A stretch of DNA of 64,000 nt from positions 13,128,567-13,192,566 of the forward strand of contig OY755170.1 in assembly GCA_963576735.1 (NCBI GenBank), in the 5' to 3' direction. Under the pieces are notes generated by a model. That model saw only the letters and a program-made list of their open reading frames with translations. It was not told the origin of the DNA and searched no databases. Numbering within the stretch: position 1 is the stretch's first letter; every line of letters begins with the position of its first letter. Shown piece after piece: positions 41,693 to 54,135 of this stretch. A program made the translations under genes and the position numbers. The DNA comes from Bedellia somnulentella. Taxonomy: Eukaryota > Arthropoda > Insecta > Lepidoptera > Bedelliidae.

Positions 41693-44233
41693 ATATGGGT
41701 CGTTTTCAAATTTTGCGCAGGTAAATGAATCTTATATTCAAAGTTTTTCATTTTATATAAAACTATTTTTTACTGATTTTTTGGATACGCTATTCGTAAT
41801 GACTATTATACTTTTCATTTCTATTATTTGGCGCGAAGTTTGCCTCATAATTTCGGTTTTATTTTAAGTTTTGTAGAATAAGGTGCAAAAAAATACAACT
41901 CTGTTACCAATCATATTCAAGATATATTTTAAACATAATTAAATTTAAACCAATTTTTTTGGCATCATTGCTCACAACACAGTATTTATTAGGAACAAGT
42001 ATAATTATAATGACTTCTCTTACGTATCTTTCAACAATAAGTGTATATATTAAACAACTCTGTTACTATCATTAAGTTAACAAATCTTATATTCCACCTA
42101 AATTCTTGTTTTTTTATTATAAAACTAAGTAACGACGAGTAATCGAAAAGTAATAAACTTAAATAATGATATCAGCAAAAAACCTTCATTTGGGACATCT
42201 GTTTCTCTAATAACCTACAAATAATCTTCTGGAATCCTTGGGACACAAAAGTAACAGAGTAGTACTTTAGTAACATAGTTGTTTTTTGTACTTTACTTAC
42301 ACTTAAAGAACCATTATCTGTAATAAAATTGACATTAACAATGAGATCTTTTCACTCGAGTTTTCTGCCCATCGAGTGTCAAATTAGTAGTACCTCTTCG
42401 CTGTTTCTCTTTTGCATTTGTTAACTTTTTTAGGCTGCAGAACGATAGAGCTTAAATTATCAAAAGGCTCAAGACAGGTCAGTCTCAACTAATCTTAATT
42501 TTGGGTAGCCTTAAAAAAACATTATCTTCACCTCACCATCGTCTTCTATGTCACTTACTACTTTATTTCTACCATCTTGGCCACTATCAACTTCTAAATG
42601 GGACTGAGGACTTTCTAGCTCTAAAGCTCTGGCTACCCCTTTTTGGGATTTTTGGCCGTGGGTATATATGTATGTTTGTAAATGGAATAAAAGTTTTGTT
42701 TCTGCCGGTATTAGGTAGCTGGTACATCAGAGAAAACATGGAATACTGTCAATCTTGACTTTCACTACCATCTTCCCTTGCGTTGTTTTTTTTTCTTTTG
42801 TGTAATCATTTTCTGTATTTTTCATACGTTTTCTGTGTTTCCTCTTATACTTTTGACCTAAATAATTTTGAGCTGTGTTTTTTTGCGGGCTTTCTGCCGC
42901 ATTTTGTTGTTATCGTTATCGAATCAGTTGTGCTATCACGAGAATTTGAAATTCGAGGCTTTACAAATGTCTAAACACAGACAATATTAATGGAGGACGT
43001 TGATTTTGGTCTTCAACAGATGGAGTACTTAATCGTGGAGTCATAATATCAGGTGGTGATTTGGTTTTCATAACAATGCGAAGAGCTTAAACTCGGTTTG
43101 TACGTGTAGCATTTGTAGCTCGCCATTTTTGTAATTGCTATGTATTTCCTTCAAGTTTAATCTTTTAGTAACCGTTTCTTCGAATGGTATCTGTCTAAAT
43201 TCTTTTTCTTAGATTCCGCTTCTTTATCTGGGTTGGTTTTGTTTTTGCGGTCTTCTCTATATGGCCGTTGTTTTTAAAACCAGTTTGAAATAGATAGGTG
43301 TAAAACCATCTGAAACATATAACATAAATAAATATGTTTAAAAATATATCGCTATCGTGTTTCATAATACTTTTTGGTACAAAGTTTAAACTATAGTCTA
43401 CTCTGTTACCTAGTTTACGACTCTGTTACCATTCATTAAGTAACAGAGTTGTTAGTAACAGAGTGGTAAATCTAACAGTCTTAGGACCATTTATGTTAGC
43501 TACACCCCGTGGATTGAGACAATTCATGGTAAAATAAGATATTCACACTAAATACTACGAGTTTAACGTAAATTTAATAAGAAATTATTAATTACTTACC
43601 CAATTATGTCGGTAACAAAGCGGATGTAGAATAAACCCACGCGCAACTTTTGACGCCGCATGGCAGTCTGGCTAGCTGCATGACCCCCCCGCCCTTGTGA
43701 TTAGCGTTCATTATAATAACGGCTACTGCACTACAACTGTTAGAACTATGCATTCAGTGAAATCTGTATTTCTTCTCAGGTTTTAGTGTAGTAACAGAGC
43801 GGTACTATTAATTAAGCAGACTCGTGGGACAAAAGTTTAAAACACATATTTTATAATCATTTAATGTCTATGTAGTGTCATGATTGCATTTAATGTATTA
43901 TTATAAAGTCTTATTTGAATATAATTCGATATTTGAAGCATGTAAATAGCAGAAAGGAAAAATGTCCTGACTATGTTTATAGTATCGGCGCTTGGGACAG
44001 AAGAAAAATGTATGAAAATCAACTCTGTTACCAAGAATGACCACATTGTTATGACAAAAAACATATAAACTAGGTAGATCAGGTACTGTTTTTTAATGAA
44101 AATATCTTTGTTTTGTTGTACAGTTTACATAATAATAATTGTAATGTTAAAATCATCGTATTATTTATTTTTAAAAAATATATACATTTCCGGGGACAAG
44201 TTTACCTGCGCAAAATTTGAAAACGACCCATAT
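41693..44233. mobile_element. Unassigned ~2.5 kb element with exact 33-bp terminal inverted repeats
   Basis: 41693-41725 and 44201-44233 are perfect inverted copies (outer ATATGGGTCGTTTTC, inner GCGCAGGTAAA). The interior has nine copies of CTCTGTTAC in both orientations, at about 41899, 42058, 42251, 43401, 43421, 43440, 43455, 43791 and 44023, plus near-variants. This resembles the scattered subterminal transposase sites of some DNA transposons. On the minus strand 43268-43155 encodes a short basic stretch (RPYREDRKNKTNPDKEAESK...) and a later frame has MKTKSPPD, perhaps remnants of one gene. I cannot assign a superfamily. A SINE A fragment lies inside (about 42610-42685). Confidence 0.6.
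42610..42685 (+). repeat. SINE family A 3' fragment inside the 41.7-44.2 kb element
   Basis: AGCTCTAAAGCTCTGGCTAC, CCCTTTTTGGGATTTTTGG and CCGTGGGTATATATGTATG give the 3' end and tail on the plus strand. Confidence 0.6.
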
Positions 44234-44470
44234 ACTCACGGCTATAAATTCCTAGAAGGGGTAGCCAGAAATAATGAATTAGAAACTCCTCAGCCACTTT
44301 TGGAAATATGAGTGGGGAAAAGATGGTAGAATAAAGGTTGTTGCTGATGGGTCTCCAACCGCATCGCCCAAAAATCCCTTAATAGCATAGCCCCAATACC
44401 GTTAGTCGCCTCTTACGTACACCCACCGGAAGAAATGGGGTAGTGCTATTCGCAGCCGACACTACACAGC
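44231..44470 (-). mobile_element. SINE family A, nearly complete
   Basis: All family landmarks from CATATACTCACGG to ACTACACAGC are present. Its tail end begins exactly where the inverted repeat of the 41.7-44.2 kb element stops, and the TATG tail is almost absent. No target duplication was found. Confidence 0.8.
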
Positions 44471-46386
44471 AATTTAATAGGATTTTATTCATCTAAAAAT
44501 AAAAATCGAGATACTTTATTACAGGAGGATATTGATGGTTCATTACGAAAATTTATATGGAAAAATACTTGTTCTATATATTTCATATAATAAATTCGAT
44601 GATTGTCGTCTTTTTTGTATATGAAATTTCAAAAATACTGACACAAAACAAAGCCCAGAAATATCCGAAGTTTGATTATCGGAAGAAAGTTACGCAACAA
44701 AAATGCGATGTTTAATAATAAATATATGTTCCTGGATTTCAGGCTTATAAAGGCCCACGTAATTCCAGGAGAGGGTCGGGATGGGTCACACGCGCCAGTT
44801 GAGTAATAATAGATGGACGCTCGGACGAGAGCCGTTGGGTGCAATTTGGCGGGACCTTGCGGCGGGAGCGGCGAGAGTAAGGGACGGGGTCGCTCGTGAC
44901 GCGCGCCCCACTGACACACTGACACACTTACCTACTGACAGTGGTACTACTTTTGGATTGCGAGGTCGGCACTAGGCAACTATATTACACCTAAATTTCG
45001 TTATTACATACTTCGCTAATCTATATGTAATATTCTAACACATTAGCTATGCTCAAACCATGCCTATCGTATTCGTATTACTCACTACAATTTCCCTACT
45101 TATTAACTCAAGTTGCCTCTATATTGGTTTTATACCGTCGGGAAATATTATCTAAGTAGTTGGTTATTTCCCCGGAGACGAACATATGAAGTTTAGTTGT
45201 GAGTTATCTTAAAACTGCATAGTTAAGTAATGAAATTGATACATATAAGCATGCATGTATATGAAATAGTGCTCGTGTGTCTGAGCTCCGGTTAAAAGTC
45301 AATGCAATCTTAATGAGATACAAACATTGACCATAATTTAAATAGTTTTGCAAGTATACTTTGTAATGGTATATTTTATACGCAAAGAACATCCCAAAAT
45401 TGCATTGTGCAGAAATAACCGTAAAATAATTACAAAAAAATTTCTGAGATTTAATTAAGTACAAAAAAGCAGTAAGAACTGTACAAAAATTAGGCAACAA
45501 TTGAATTAGAATTACCTGACTCTTAAGTGATAAGTACCGAGGAGCACGCACATAAATATGTTCCAATAAAATTTTATCGTATTTAATAATCTATCGTTGT
45601 CTAATCTATATTCCTCAGAAATAAAACGCGCAAGCAATGTAACCATGTCAAGGTCATAATTTAAATACTCATAAAATATAATACAATTATGAATAAATCT
45701 CGACAATTAATTTTTACCATTGTGTCTAATTTGACCTTTCCTGTAATTCTCAATGAGTCCCACAATGAACTAATTAAAAAAAGCAACCTCGACGGTCTAT
45801 CTGCCTAGCTCTTATTACTAAGACAAGATAATCTACCGACTAGATTGCAGTTCAATTGCATGTTTATTGGAAAATAGAATATCTTGCTCACTTAGCCTTA
45901 ATAAGGTGTATTAATTCCAGAAAGTAGGATATCGATGCTGCATACTCTCTTAGGTAATAAAAATATGTCCAGTATACCATGTGGGGTCAAAGTGGTGTTT
46001 GACAAAGTGTGCAGTATAGAAGCGATGGCAGCCCAGCATCGCATTATCAGGGGTCGGGAGGACGAAGGTCACGCTGACTGGAAAATAGGTCAATGTTTTA
46101 CTGTGCGCTAGTAGATGTCCACTGCACTAGGTGCGGTAATAACACTCATGCTAACTGATAATAAAATGTTTTTATTAGCATTGCTTTAATTTCAACTATA
46201 TCCAGTTTCTGCGGTTGGTAGGTATTTATTACACATGTGTGTACCAACGCTCCTATTAGATCTTGAAATTTAATTAGCACTCTATAAGAGTTACTGTACT
46301 GCTTTGCTCTACTTTAGCAAAATGTTTATTCACTTCCAATGGGTTGCTTGTACTGTATTGAGAATATTGACTAAGATGTGTGAACA
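44471..46386. other. No gene recognised; GC-rich island and one FTZ-F1-type site
   Basis: A CpG-rich island at about 44760-44970 holds no frame I can identify on either strand. TCAAGGTCA lies at 45648-45656. The rest is AT-rich. Confidence 0.4.
45648..45656 (+). promoter_or_regulatory. Isolated FTZ-F1 monomer site
   Basis: TCAAGGTCA, an exact YCAAGGYCR. It is about 31 kb upstream of the ftz-f1 start and could well be chance in a window of this size. Confidence 0.2.
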
Positions 46387-46399
46387 AATTATGTATCAT

Positions 46400-46571
46400 A
46401 CATACATACATACATATACTCACGGCTATATTTCCCTAGAAGGGGTAACCAGAGCTAAGGAATTATAAATTCCTCAGCCACTTTTGGAAGTTGAGTGGGG
46501 AAAAGATGGTAAGAATAAAGGTTTATGGTGATGGGTCTCCAAACGCATCGCCCAAAAATCCAATAATAAAT
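46400..46571 (-). mobile_element. SINE family A, 5'-truncated, 13-bp target duplication
   Basis: The 3' ~165 bases with several TATG units. AATTATGTATCAT lies at 46387-46399 and 46572-46584, so the copy was truncated at insertion. Confidence 0.85.
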
Positions 46572-47056
46572 AATTATGTATCATTTCATTTAATTATTGT
46601 AACATACATTGTGTTGAATGTTCAGTACTCGCAAATAATTGATAATATTACCTAGCTATGTAATTCATGTCAAATGATTTATCTGAATAATAATAATAAA
46701 TATACGGAAATATTTCACACAGATTTTGTTAAGATAAATTAAACTATAGTTTTAGACCGTAATAGAAGATGGTGCACAACGAATGGCGGTTGGATGTAAC
46801 TGCCTACCCAAGTATGAATTGAAAAAGAATAATAAAAGTAGATTTATCAAGTTTTACTTTTTAAGTGAACTATATTTCATTCACCTGCAGCACCACACAT
46901 TTTGTTCCTTTTCCATACCAATTATATGACATGAAAACACGGAAATGAAATTATGAGAATGACTAGCTTGCCCAGCATAGCATTCCATCTATACAAAACA
47001 TGCAATATATACACTTATATAATATGGGGAGCACCGTTTTCATTTAAGGATACGTA

Positions 47057-47208
47057 TAACATAACATAAACTTTCACGCCGAATATCCTCGAAGGGTTTT
47101 GCAGAGGTACTAATACTTCTGAACATCACGTGACTTGTGTTCAGAGTACCCACATTTTGTAAGAACAGTGAACTCACGTGATAGGGGCAGGCCTATCTCC
47201 GTTTTGAT
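47057..47208 (-). repeat. SINE family B, 5'-truncated
   Basis: Minus-strand body and CGGCGTGAAAGTTTATGTTATG tail (quoted in part as CGGCGTGAAAG). The head is missing and the match stops at CAAAACGGAGATAGG. Confidence 0.75.
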
Positions 47209-48075
47209 CATTTATGTACCATTTAGGGATATGACTAGTATGTGATATTGTCATATCCTTATGAATATACACTCAAAAAATATAAGAATCGAAAGCCATT
47301 CCGAAGGCTAAAGAAGGCTACAAACTGTGTACAACGAGATTTTATTAATAAGTTTAAAAAAAGCGATAAGCATAAAATGGTTAAGTCATATGATGCAATA
47401 AGTGTTTACAGATGTATTTAATTGCAAGCTTATAGATGCAACAAGTGGGTCAAGTGTATATTGTAAGTAGGACAGAGGATAACAGATCTGCGATATGTAG
47501 GTCGCTTCGGACTGATATAGAACATAAGTACTTTGTGTTCACCTGGGATCAATGTTATTTTACATGCTCTCTTCACTTACTTTACTTTCTGTTACACTTT
47601 TATTGTAGCTGAGCTGAGTCTTTTTTTGTTCTACTGATAAGCATCATATAATTTGACCCTTTTATGAAATAATAAGTCAGAAATTGGTTTAGAAATAAAT
47701 AATTTTATACAAACAAAATATTAATATAATTTCAACCCTAATAAAGTATTATTTTAAAAATGCAATAGGCGTATGGTTAATGTGATTAGATACTTATGTG
47801 ATTACTTAGATTTTATGTGATTTTTATACATTATTTCTCGTTAATTTTATATTGGACTATTTTTCTAAATCAAGGCATAAAATAGTTATAATTTATTTTA
47901 CAGTCATTGATGTTTTAATTGATAAATTTTATGTTCAATATGAATCGACTATATGTTCTTGTAGCGTCTTATTTACCATTTAGTAATGGTAAAATATATT
48001 TATAAGATTATAAATTTAGGAAATGGAAACGTTAAATAATGAGATTGAATAAAAGTACAGTAGTTTCAAGTTTGC

Positions 48076-48449
48076 GACATGATAGTCCAGTGGGTAGAAC
48101 ACCCGCCCGAAAAACAGAAGGGCGTGAGTTCCAATCCTGGGACGGGCCTACACCAATTTGTCTTTTCTAAAGTCATATGTGTGGTTAATTTATCATGGTT
48201 GCTAACGGTGAGGGAAAACATCGTGAGGAAACCCACATGGCTGAGTTATACTTAGTCATGTGACAGTGTATTCGTACAAAACGGCGATAGGCCTGCCCCC
48301 TATCACGTGAGTACACTGTCTAAGCAAAACGTGGGTACCTTCTCTGGAAACTAGATGGCGCTTGCCATGTGAGTTCAGGAGTATTGGTACCTCTGCCAAC
48401 CCCTTCGGGGATAAAACGGCGTGAACGTTTATGTTTATGTTACGTTTAT
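48076..48449 (+). mobile_element. SINE family B, full length, 13-bp target duplication
   Basis: A tRNA-derived head carries an A box (TAGTCCAGTGGG, 48083-48094) and a B box (AGTTCCAATCC, 48127-48137) for RNA polymerase III. A body (CACCAATTTGTC; GTGTGGTTAATTTATCATGG; CCCCCTATCACGTGAG; CCAACCCCTTCGGGG) and an ATGTTT-type tail follow. GTTTCAAGTTTGC lies at 48063-48075 and 48450-48462. It forms an inverted pair with the copy at 48743-49123. Confidence 0.92.
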
Positions 48450-48742
48450 GTTTCAAGTTTGCAAGGTGATGTGCGAGAGGATTTTCAGGATCGTTTAAAG
48501 TTCCAATCGTAGTTCTCTACCTTACTAAATGGAACTAACTTCTCACATTTAAGTATTCTTTGACAACATTTTATTAATATCGATGATAAATAGAAATACT
48601 TTAACGTACTCGCAAGTTGTAAAGTAGAAACCCTTTAGTATTTAACTTGTAAGTAATATCAAATGAGCAATGTGAATGAGAATCGCAAAATAAAGTTCGA
48701 TCGAACAACTTTATGTGCGAACTACAATTAAAAGAAAGTGTA

Positions 48743-49123
48743 ACATATAAACGTATAACATAACATAAACGTTCACGCCGTTTATTCCCGAAGGGGTTGG
48801 CAGAGGTACCAATACTCCTGAACTCACATGGCAAGCGCCATCTAGTTTCCAGAGAAGGTACCCACGTTTTGCTTAGACAGTGTACTCACGTGATAGGGGG
48901 CAGGCCTATCGCCGTTTTGTACGAATACACTGTCACATGACTAAGTACAACTCAGCCATGTGGGTTTCCTCACGATGTTTTCCCTCACCGTTAGCAACCA
49001 TGATAAATTAACCACACATATGACTTTAGAAAAGACAAATTGGTGTAGGCATGTCCCAGGATTGGAACTCACGCCCTTCTGTTTTTCGGGCGGGTGTTCT
49101 ACCCACTGGACTATCATGTCGCA
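48743..49123 (-). mobile_element. SINE family B, full length, 14-bp target duplication
   Basis: Almost identical to the 48076-48449 copy but on the minus strand. TAAAAGAAAGTGTA lies at 48729-48742 and 49124-49137. The tRNA-like head is at the right end (ATGATAGTCCAGTGGG read on the minus strand). It carries the same diagnostic segment as the 41.2 and 48.1 kb copies. Confidence 0.92.
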
Positions 49124-49137
49124 TAAAAGAAAGTGTA

Positions 49138-50255
49138 TGTAATATAAGTGAAAAAGTGCACCCAACATATTCCTAACATAACACATTCCTCTAAATTTGA
49201 TAATATATACTTAAACTATTTAACGATCCGTTGCATATCACTGCATTTTTCTGATGCTGAGGCTAATAGAATATAAAGTATATGGTAGGTTTTTTCGAAT
49301 AATGTTTATAGCTTTACGATCCAAACGAGCGCGTAAGTAGGCGAAGGTCGAACAGAACCAAGTGCCATTGTTGGTGGAAGGTTACTTGTGCGAAAAAGGT
49401 GATGAGAGAAAAAGTAGGTAGACAAGATAGTCCACTGCACAAACAGTCGTATAATGAGTTTTAATTTTATTTCAAACAGATACAGAACGTATTATTTTAA
49501 GTGTTAAGCACCGCAATAGTCTAAATATAATTAAGTTGATTTTTAACCAAGCAGAGTGTAAAATATAATATTTTAATTATGAGTCATGATTAGATTAAAA
49601 AAAATCGCTTTTAACTTTTCATTCGTGCTATATTTGGTGCTCTGTTATTATTTGTAGCGTTACATTCTAGAACGTCTGTGAGATATTTAAAGGAATAGAT
49701 AATGTATTTTTCTGGGTCTGTTAGATTTGGGGAGCGCCAAATAAGAGGCAAGAATTGCCTCATGTTATAAAGCGGGATTTATTTTCAGAATCTAAACTTT
49801 TACTATGTCTAAACGAGCACTAGATTCAGATTGGTTTTGCAGACAGTATTTCTTTCCTGAAATATAAAATGCTCGATCATATTTTTCTTATTAGAATGTC
49901 CATTTTATGCACTTGAATGTGTACGTATGCATGTGCAAGCGATAAACAAACAGAAGACAGGCGACCTTACAACAAAGGCGTTTTGCGAAGGTGGGGTGAG
50001 TTAAGAGTGACACTGAGTACGAGGCGGTTCTCCTCGACCCACTCTGAACCATCTACGCAGAACTATCGAGAGCTTGGCCGCGCTAGCCGAGATGTTAACT
50101 CGTTATGAAAAACTCGTTACTATCCAACCATTTAGATATACACTATTAAACAATTTAATTTATCTAGTTACCATTCGTATTACTAAGCATTGATGTATGA
50201 AAAAAGATGCTATGCGATGCGAGAACTTTCGAAAGTATATTTCCCTTAATTTGTC
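49138..50255. other. No gene recognised
   Basis: AT-rich except for a GC-richer patch at about 49960-50100, which contains a donor-like GGTGAGTTAAG but no frame I can identify. Confidence 0.35.
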
Positions 50256-50790
50256 AATATGATAGCTCAGTAGATAGATTCGGCATCTAATGCAAGATTT
50301 TAAATCCTGACTTGGGTATAGTCCTCTATGTCTTTCTATGGCTTCGTTTCAAAAAGGTGAATTGGACCCGTGTACCTGATGCTCAGTTTTCAATGTCTGT
50401 TTTTCTGTCAAAAGGCATTTATCACGAACTACGGGAAAATAATATTTAAATTTTAAAAAAATATTGAAATAATAATATTGAATAAATTGAAATATAAATA
50501 TTTAAGAAGGGCGGCTCCAAAACACTCTTATTTGTCACCTAATTATAGATAATAGTGCAGATCCTTTACTGCGTGAGTCCAACTTGGTTGATTAGTGTTA
50601 ATCTAGTAAAGGCTGATGATTTCGAGGGATAATAAATATCTTGTGGAAGCTCCCATGGCTGAGTTAGTCATTTGTCAGTGTATCCGACCAAAACGGCGAT
50701 ATGCTTGACGCCTTTATGAATGGCACTCGTTACACCAGGGGATATGTCACTTAATGTTCAGAAGAAATATTACTGTCCTCGATCCTTTGG
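50256..50790 (+). repeat. SINE family B, old copy interrupted in the middle
   Basis: A tRNA-like head (ATAGCTCAGTAGATAGATTC, then TTTTAAATCC) lies at about 50260-50320. The body resumes at about 50640 (CATGGCTGAGTTAGTCATTTG; CAAAACGGCGATATGC). The ~300 bases between them are unrelated AT-rich sequence, so a later insertion is likely. Confidence 0.5.
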
Positions 50791-52298
50791 TCAACATCTT
50801 CTAGCATCGTAAGAACATATGTCACCGTAATTATTACGCTCACAGCTACTTGCGCTAAATTAAGTATCATTTTCGGAACAGAAAACACTAAGTAAATTCT
50901 ATGTAAGAGCCATATAGGGTGTTAAAATTAAAAACGAAAAGGCGACGACGTCAGTCATCTTTTAGAAAAAAACATTTCCCAATACATCAATGATAATATA
51001 TAATTATAACGTAACTGGTTATGTGATAGGGCAAGATTTTCTTTCTTACAACTTTATCGCAATGCAAACCTAGAAATCAAGCAGAACTACTTGTAATTCA
51101 GTATGCGCCATTAAATATACAAAATATTGAATGATATAATCAATAAACCATAATCACAATAGTAAAATGCAATTATTAAAACCCGAGCACAAGCTGATAA
51201 ACGGTGTTGCAACACTCCAAAACAAATTAATTACCTCGCAGCAGAGTAAAGTATTATAAAAAAGCGTTTGTGCAATGACCAATCTGTACCTTGACATCGA
51301 TACTGGTCAAATTGTCGTTTTAAATTAACAAAAACCGGACGCTGCGTTCTCCGGCCGATTCTCTTCGCAGCATAGGCTTTTATTATTGCATCGAATTCGA
51401 TACTGACCTTGTGCCCAACTCGCGGGCCTCTTCGTGTACTCGGCTGTCTACTACAAAGCCGTAGCTCGCGCACTTACTAGCATGAAACTTAACGAAACAA
51501 CAACGATGAAAATGCAGTAAGGCGAAAATGTAGTGTTTACAAAACGTAAAAAATAACCATTAAGTTCAGTAAAAATTGATATGTTTCGTATTGGTAACAA
51601 AACTTTTGTGGAGGATAATGGTATCGTATCATTTAGTTACGATATTTTAGGCGAAATTATTTTAAATGCGTTGCGATTTCAGCACTCTTTAGAGAGTTTA
51701 TCATACCAGTGAATAAATTATGAGTAGGAAACATTGCATAGTTTTTTTATACATTAAATCAGGCCTCAGAAGTGTGAAGAATGTAAGAGCATGTATTAAA
51801 AAATTAAAGAACGTAAATGTATGCGGAGTTTGAGTAGTTGGCCACGATTGCTTAAAGTGCGAACGAAAGTCTCTGCCTGCCCCAGTGGGACTTATAGCGT
51901 ATCTTTGTGTATGCAATTTGCCTTGCCAATCTTCAGCAATCACGTTACAATATTTACGTACTACCTTGGCCCGCTGGCTGATTGGAGATTATTGAAAAGA
52001 CATCGTCTCTCTTGAATGTAGATAATTATATTAACGAACTAATTTATTTCTCTTTTTCCTAAACCCCTGCTGTGATGTGCCCCCAATATCCACTCAATTC
52101 ATATTTATCTTCAGTGAAACGATAACATGTTACGTAATTGGGAGTACTAGTAAACAGATGATTTATTAACTTTCTGGTTTGTATTTTGTATAAAAAAATA
52201 TTGTGATTCTGTGAGGGTTTGGTAAAACTTATAGAAACATATGTAAGGCACCTGAAGTGACTGCGATATGTACGTTAGAATAAAATGCAAACTTTTCA
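50791..52298. other. No gene recognised
   Basis: AT-rich with a GC-richer stretch at 51340-51475. On the minus strand that stretch ends in a donor-like CAAG|GTCAGT, but it has no ATG-started frame of note. Confidence 0.35.
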
Positions 52299-52995
52299 AA
52301 TAGGCTATTTGACTAAGTTTTGAAAACTATCTTACGGTGTTAATTTGTTTATAAGGAGCCCTAAAAATATATTTTTCTGTCTTCATTTTAGCTATTTTAT
52401 TAAAAAATCGAATAAGAAAATGCAATATTCAAATGTGCCGCGAAAACGCGACTTTAAGTAATATGGCGGCTGTAGCACAAGTGACGTCAATTCCGCATTA
52501 AGCACCAATGAGCGAAGCGATACAGACAGTTAATGCGCAATCTACGTCATTATAGAAATAGCCAATCACGGTCGTTTTTAGTCACGTGACAGTTGCATCA
52601 AAAATACTTATTTTAGAAGACGGATTTTAGTGAAATAATGCAATATTTTTATCTCGCATTATTACATATTGCTCCAAAAAAAATATATTAAGTCTAATGA
52701 AATAAAAGAAATGTATATTTTTATTACAGTCAAATAGCCTATTCCGCATTAAGTACCAACGAGCGAAGCGATACAAAAACAGTTAATGCGCAATCTACGT
52801 CATTATAGAAATAGCCAATCACGGTCGTTTTAGTCACGTGACAGTTGCATCAAAAATGCTTATTTTAGAAGACGGATTTTAGTGAAATAATGCAATATTT
52901 TTATCTCGCATTATTACATATTGCTCCAAAAAAGAAATATTAAGTCTAATGAAATAAGAGAAATGCATATTTTTATTACAGTCAAATAGCCTATT
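52299..52995. mobile_element. Inverted-repeat MITE with an internal tandem duplication
   Basis: The left end AATAGGCTATTTGACT (52299-52314) is the inverse of the right end (52980-52995). The right ~251 bases are present twice in tandem (52490-52740 and 52741-52991), so a third copy of the terminal repeat lies inside near 52727-52740. The unique left part holds TGACGTCA (52482-52489). No coding sequence. Confidence 0.8.
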
Positions 52996-53042
52996 GTCAC
53001 ATCAATCTCTGTTCGATTCCTATATTTTTGTATTTTTAACTC

Positions 53043-53392
53043 AATCGTTCACGGCGTATATCTCCGAAGGGGTTGGCAGAGGTACTACTTCTGAACATCA
53101 AGTGACATCGTCACCTAGTGCTTAGAGTACCCACTTTTTGCTTGGACAGGTTACTCACGTGTAGGGTGAGACCTATCGCCGTTTGGTACAAATACACTGT
53201 CACATGACTAAGTACAACACAGACATGTGGGTTTCCACACGATGTTCTCCCTCGACGTTAACAACCATGATAAATTAACCACACATATTACTTTTAGAAA
53301 AGACAAATTGGTGTAGGCCCTACCCAGGATTTGAACTCCCGCCTGACTGTAATCACGGGCGGGTGTTCTACCCATTGGACTATCACGGTTGT
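53043..53392 (-). mobile_element. SINE family B, full length, moderately diverged
   Basis: The tail end (CGCCGTGAACGATTGAGTT) is at the left and the tRNA-like head (GATAGTCCAATGGGTAGAAC on the minus strand) at the right. The B box reads AGTTCAAATCC. It lacks the young-subfamily segment. Confidence 0.85.
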
Positions 53393-53899
53393 CTTTTTTT
53401 ACTATAAATAAATACGAGTAAATATAGTTGCCAATTCAACATTACGACTGGTTTCATTGGTTACAAAAGACCCGATGCTCCAACCAATATGTTAAACCTA
53501 AGAAACTGTGTCACAGACGTAACAATAATGTAACTTACAAATATGGATCACAATATTATTTTGATCTAAAATAAATGTTAATCAAACAGTAAAGCTTTTC
53601 ACGCATATGATATAATGGAAAAAAAATGATAGCCATTTTTGTCTCAATGACCCAATTTTCAAGAGAAATCTATATTGTCACTTGGGATTGTTACCTAAAT
53701 CTATTAGTCTGTCATTTTTAAATATATCCTTTACTTGCAATTGTATTATTTGCAGTTGTATGTACGTATCATTAAGAAAAATATTACATGATTGTATTTA
53801 GGTCAATTGAATGAATTACAAATTGATTAAACAAACTAAAATTAATAAATTATTCTGAAGTTTAAAGTATTTATTTTTATCCTTTTACCTATCTACTTA

Positions 53900-54135
53900 T
53901 AGTCATGATTTTTAGCCTAAATAGAGGTAACCAAAGCTTAGGAATCAACAATTACCTGGTCACTTTTGGAAGTTGGCGAGGAAAAAATGGTCATAAAACA
54001 ATGGTAATTGATTGAAACGCGTTGGTAATTGACTTTCGGTCATATCATTCAACAATCACTTGCAGAGCCCTTAGTCACCCCATATCACTTACACCCACGG
54101 GAAGACATAGAGTAGTTAAATTCTTTGCAGATGCT
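53900..54135 (-). repeat. SINE family A, old diverged copy
   Basis: Landmarks in order: TAGTCATGATTTTTAGCC, GAGGTAACCAAAGCTTAGG, CACTTTTGGAAGTTGG, CACTTACACCCACGGGAAGA and GAGTAGTTAAATTCT. The tail is lost. Confidence 0.6.

Noticed and set aside
45204..45566. 120-codon minus-strand frame rich in Tyr, Leu and Ile
   Set aside because: Composition follows AT-rich DNA; no domain, no splice signals and no resemblance to known proteins.
48076..48150. Possible tRNA gene
   Set aside because: The A and B boxes are present, but the sequence does not fold into a full cloverleaf by eye and continues into a SINE body; it is the SINE head.
48256..48456. 66-codon frame and several similar frames at 48941-49186
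   Set aside because: They lie inside the SINE B copies, which are non-coding.
51400..51475. Possible upstream ftz-f1 exon with a CAAG|GTCAGT donor on the minus strand
   Set aside because: There is no ATG-started frame, no recognisable acceptor partner and no similarity to a known isoform; kept only as an island worth RNA evidence.
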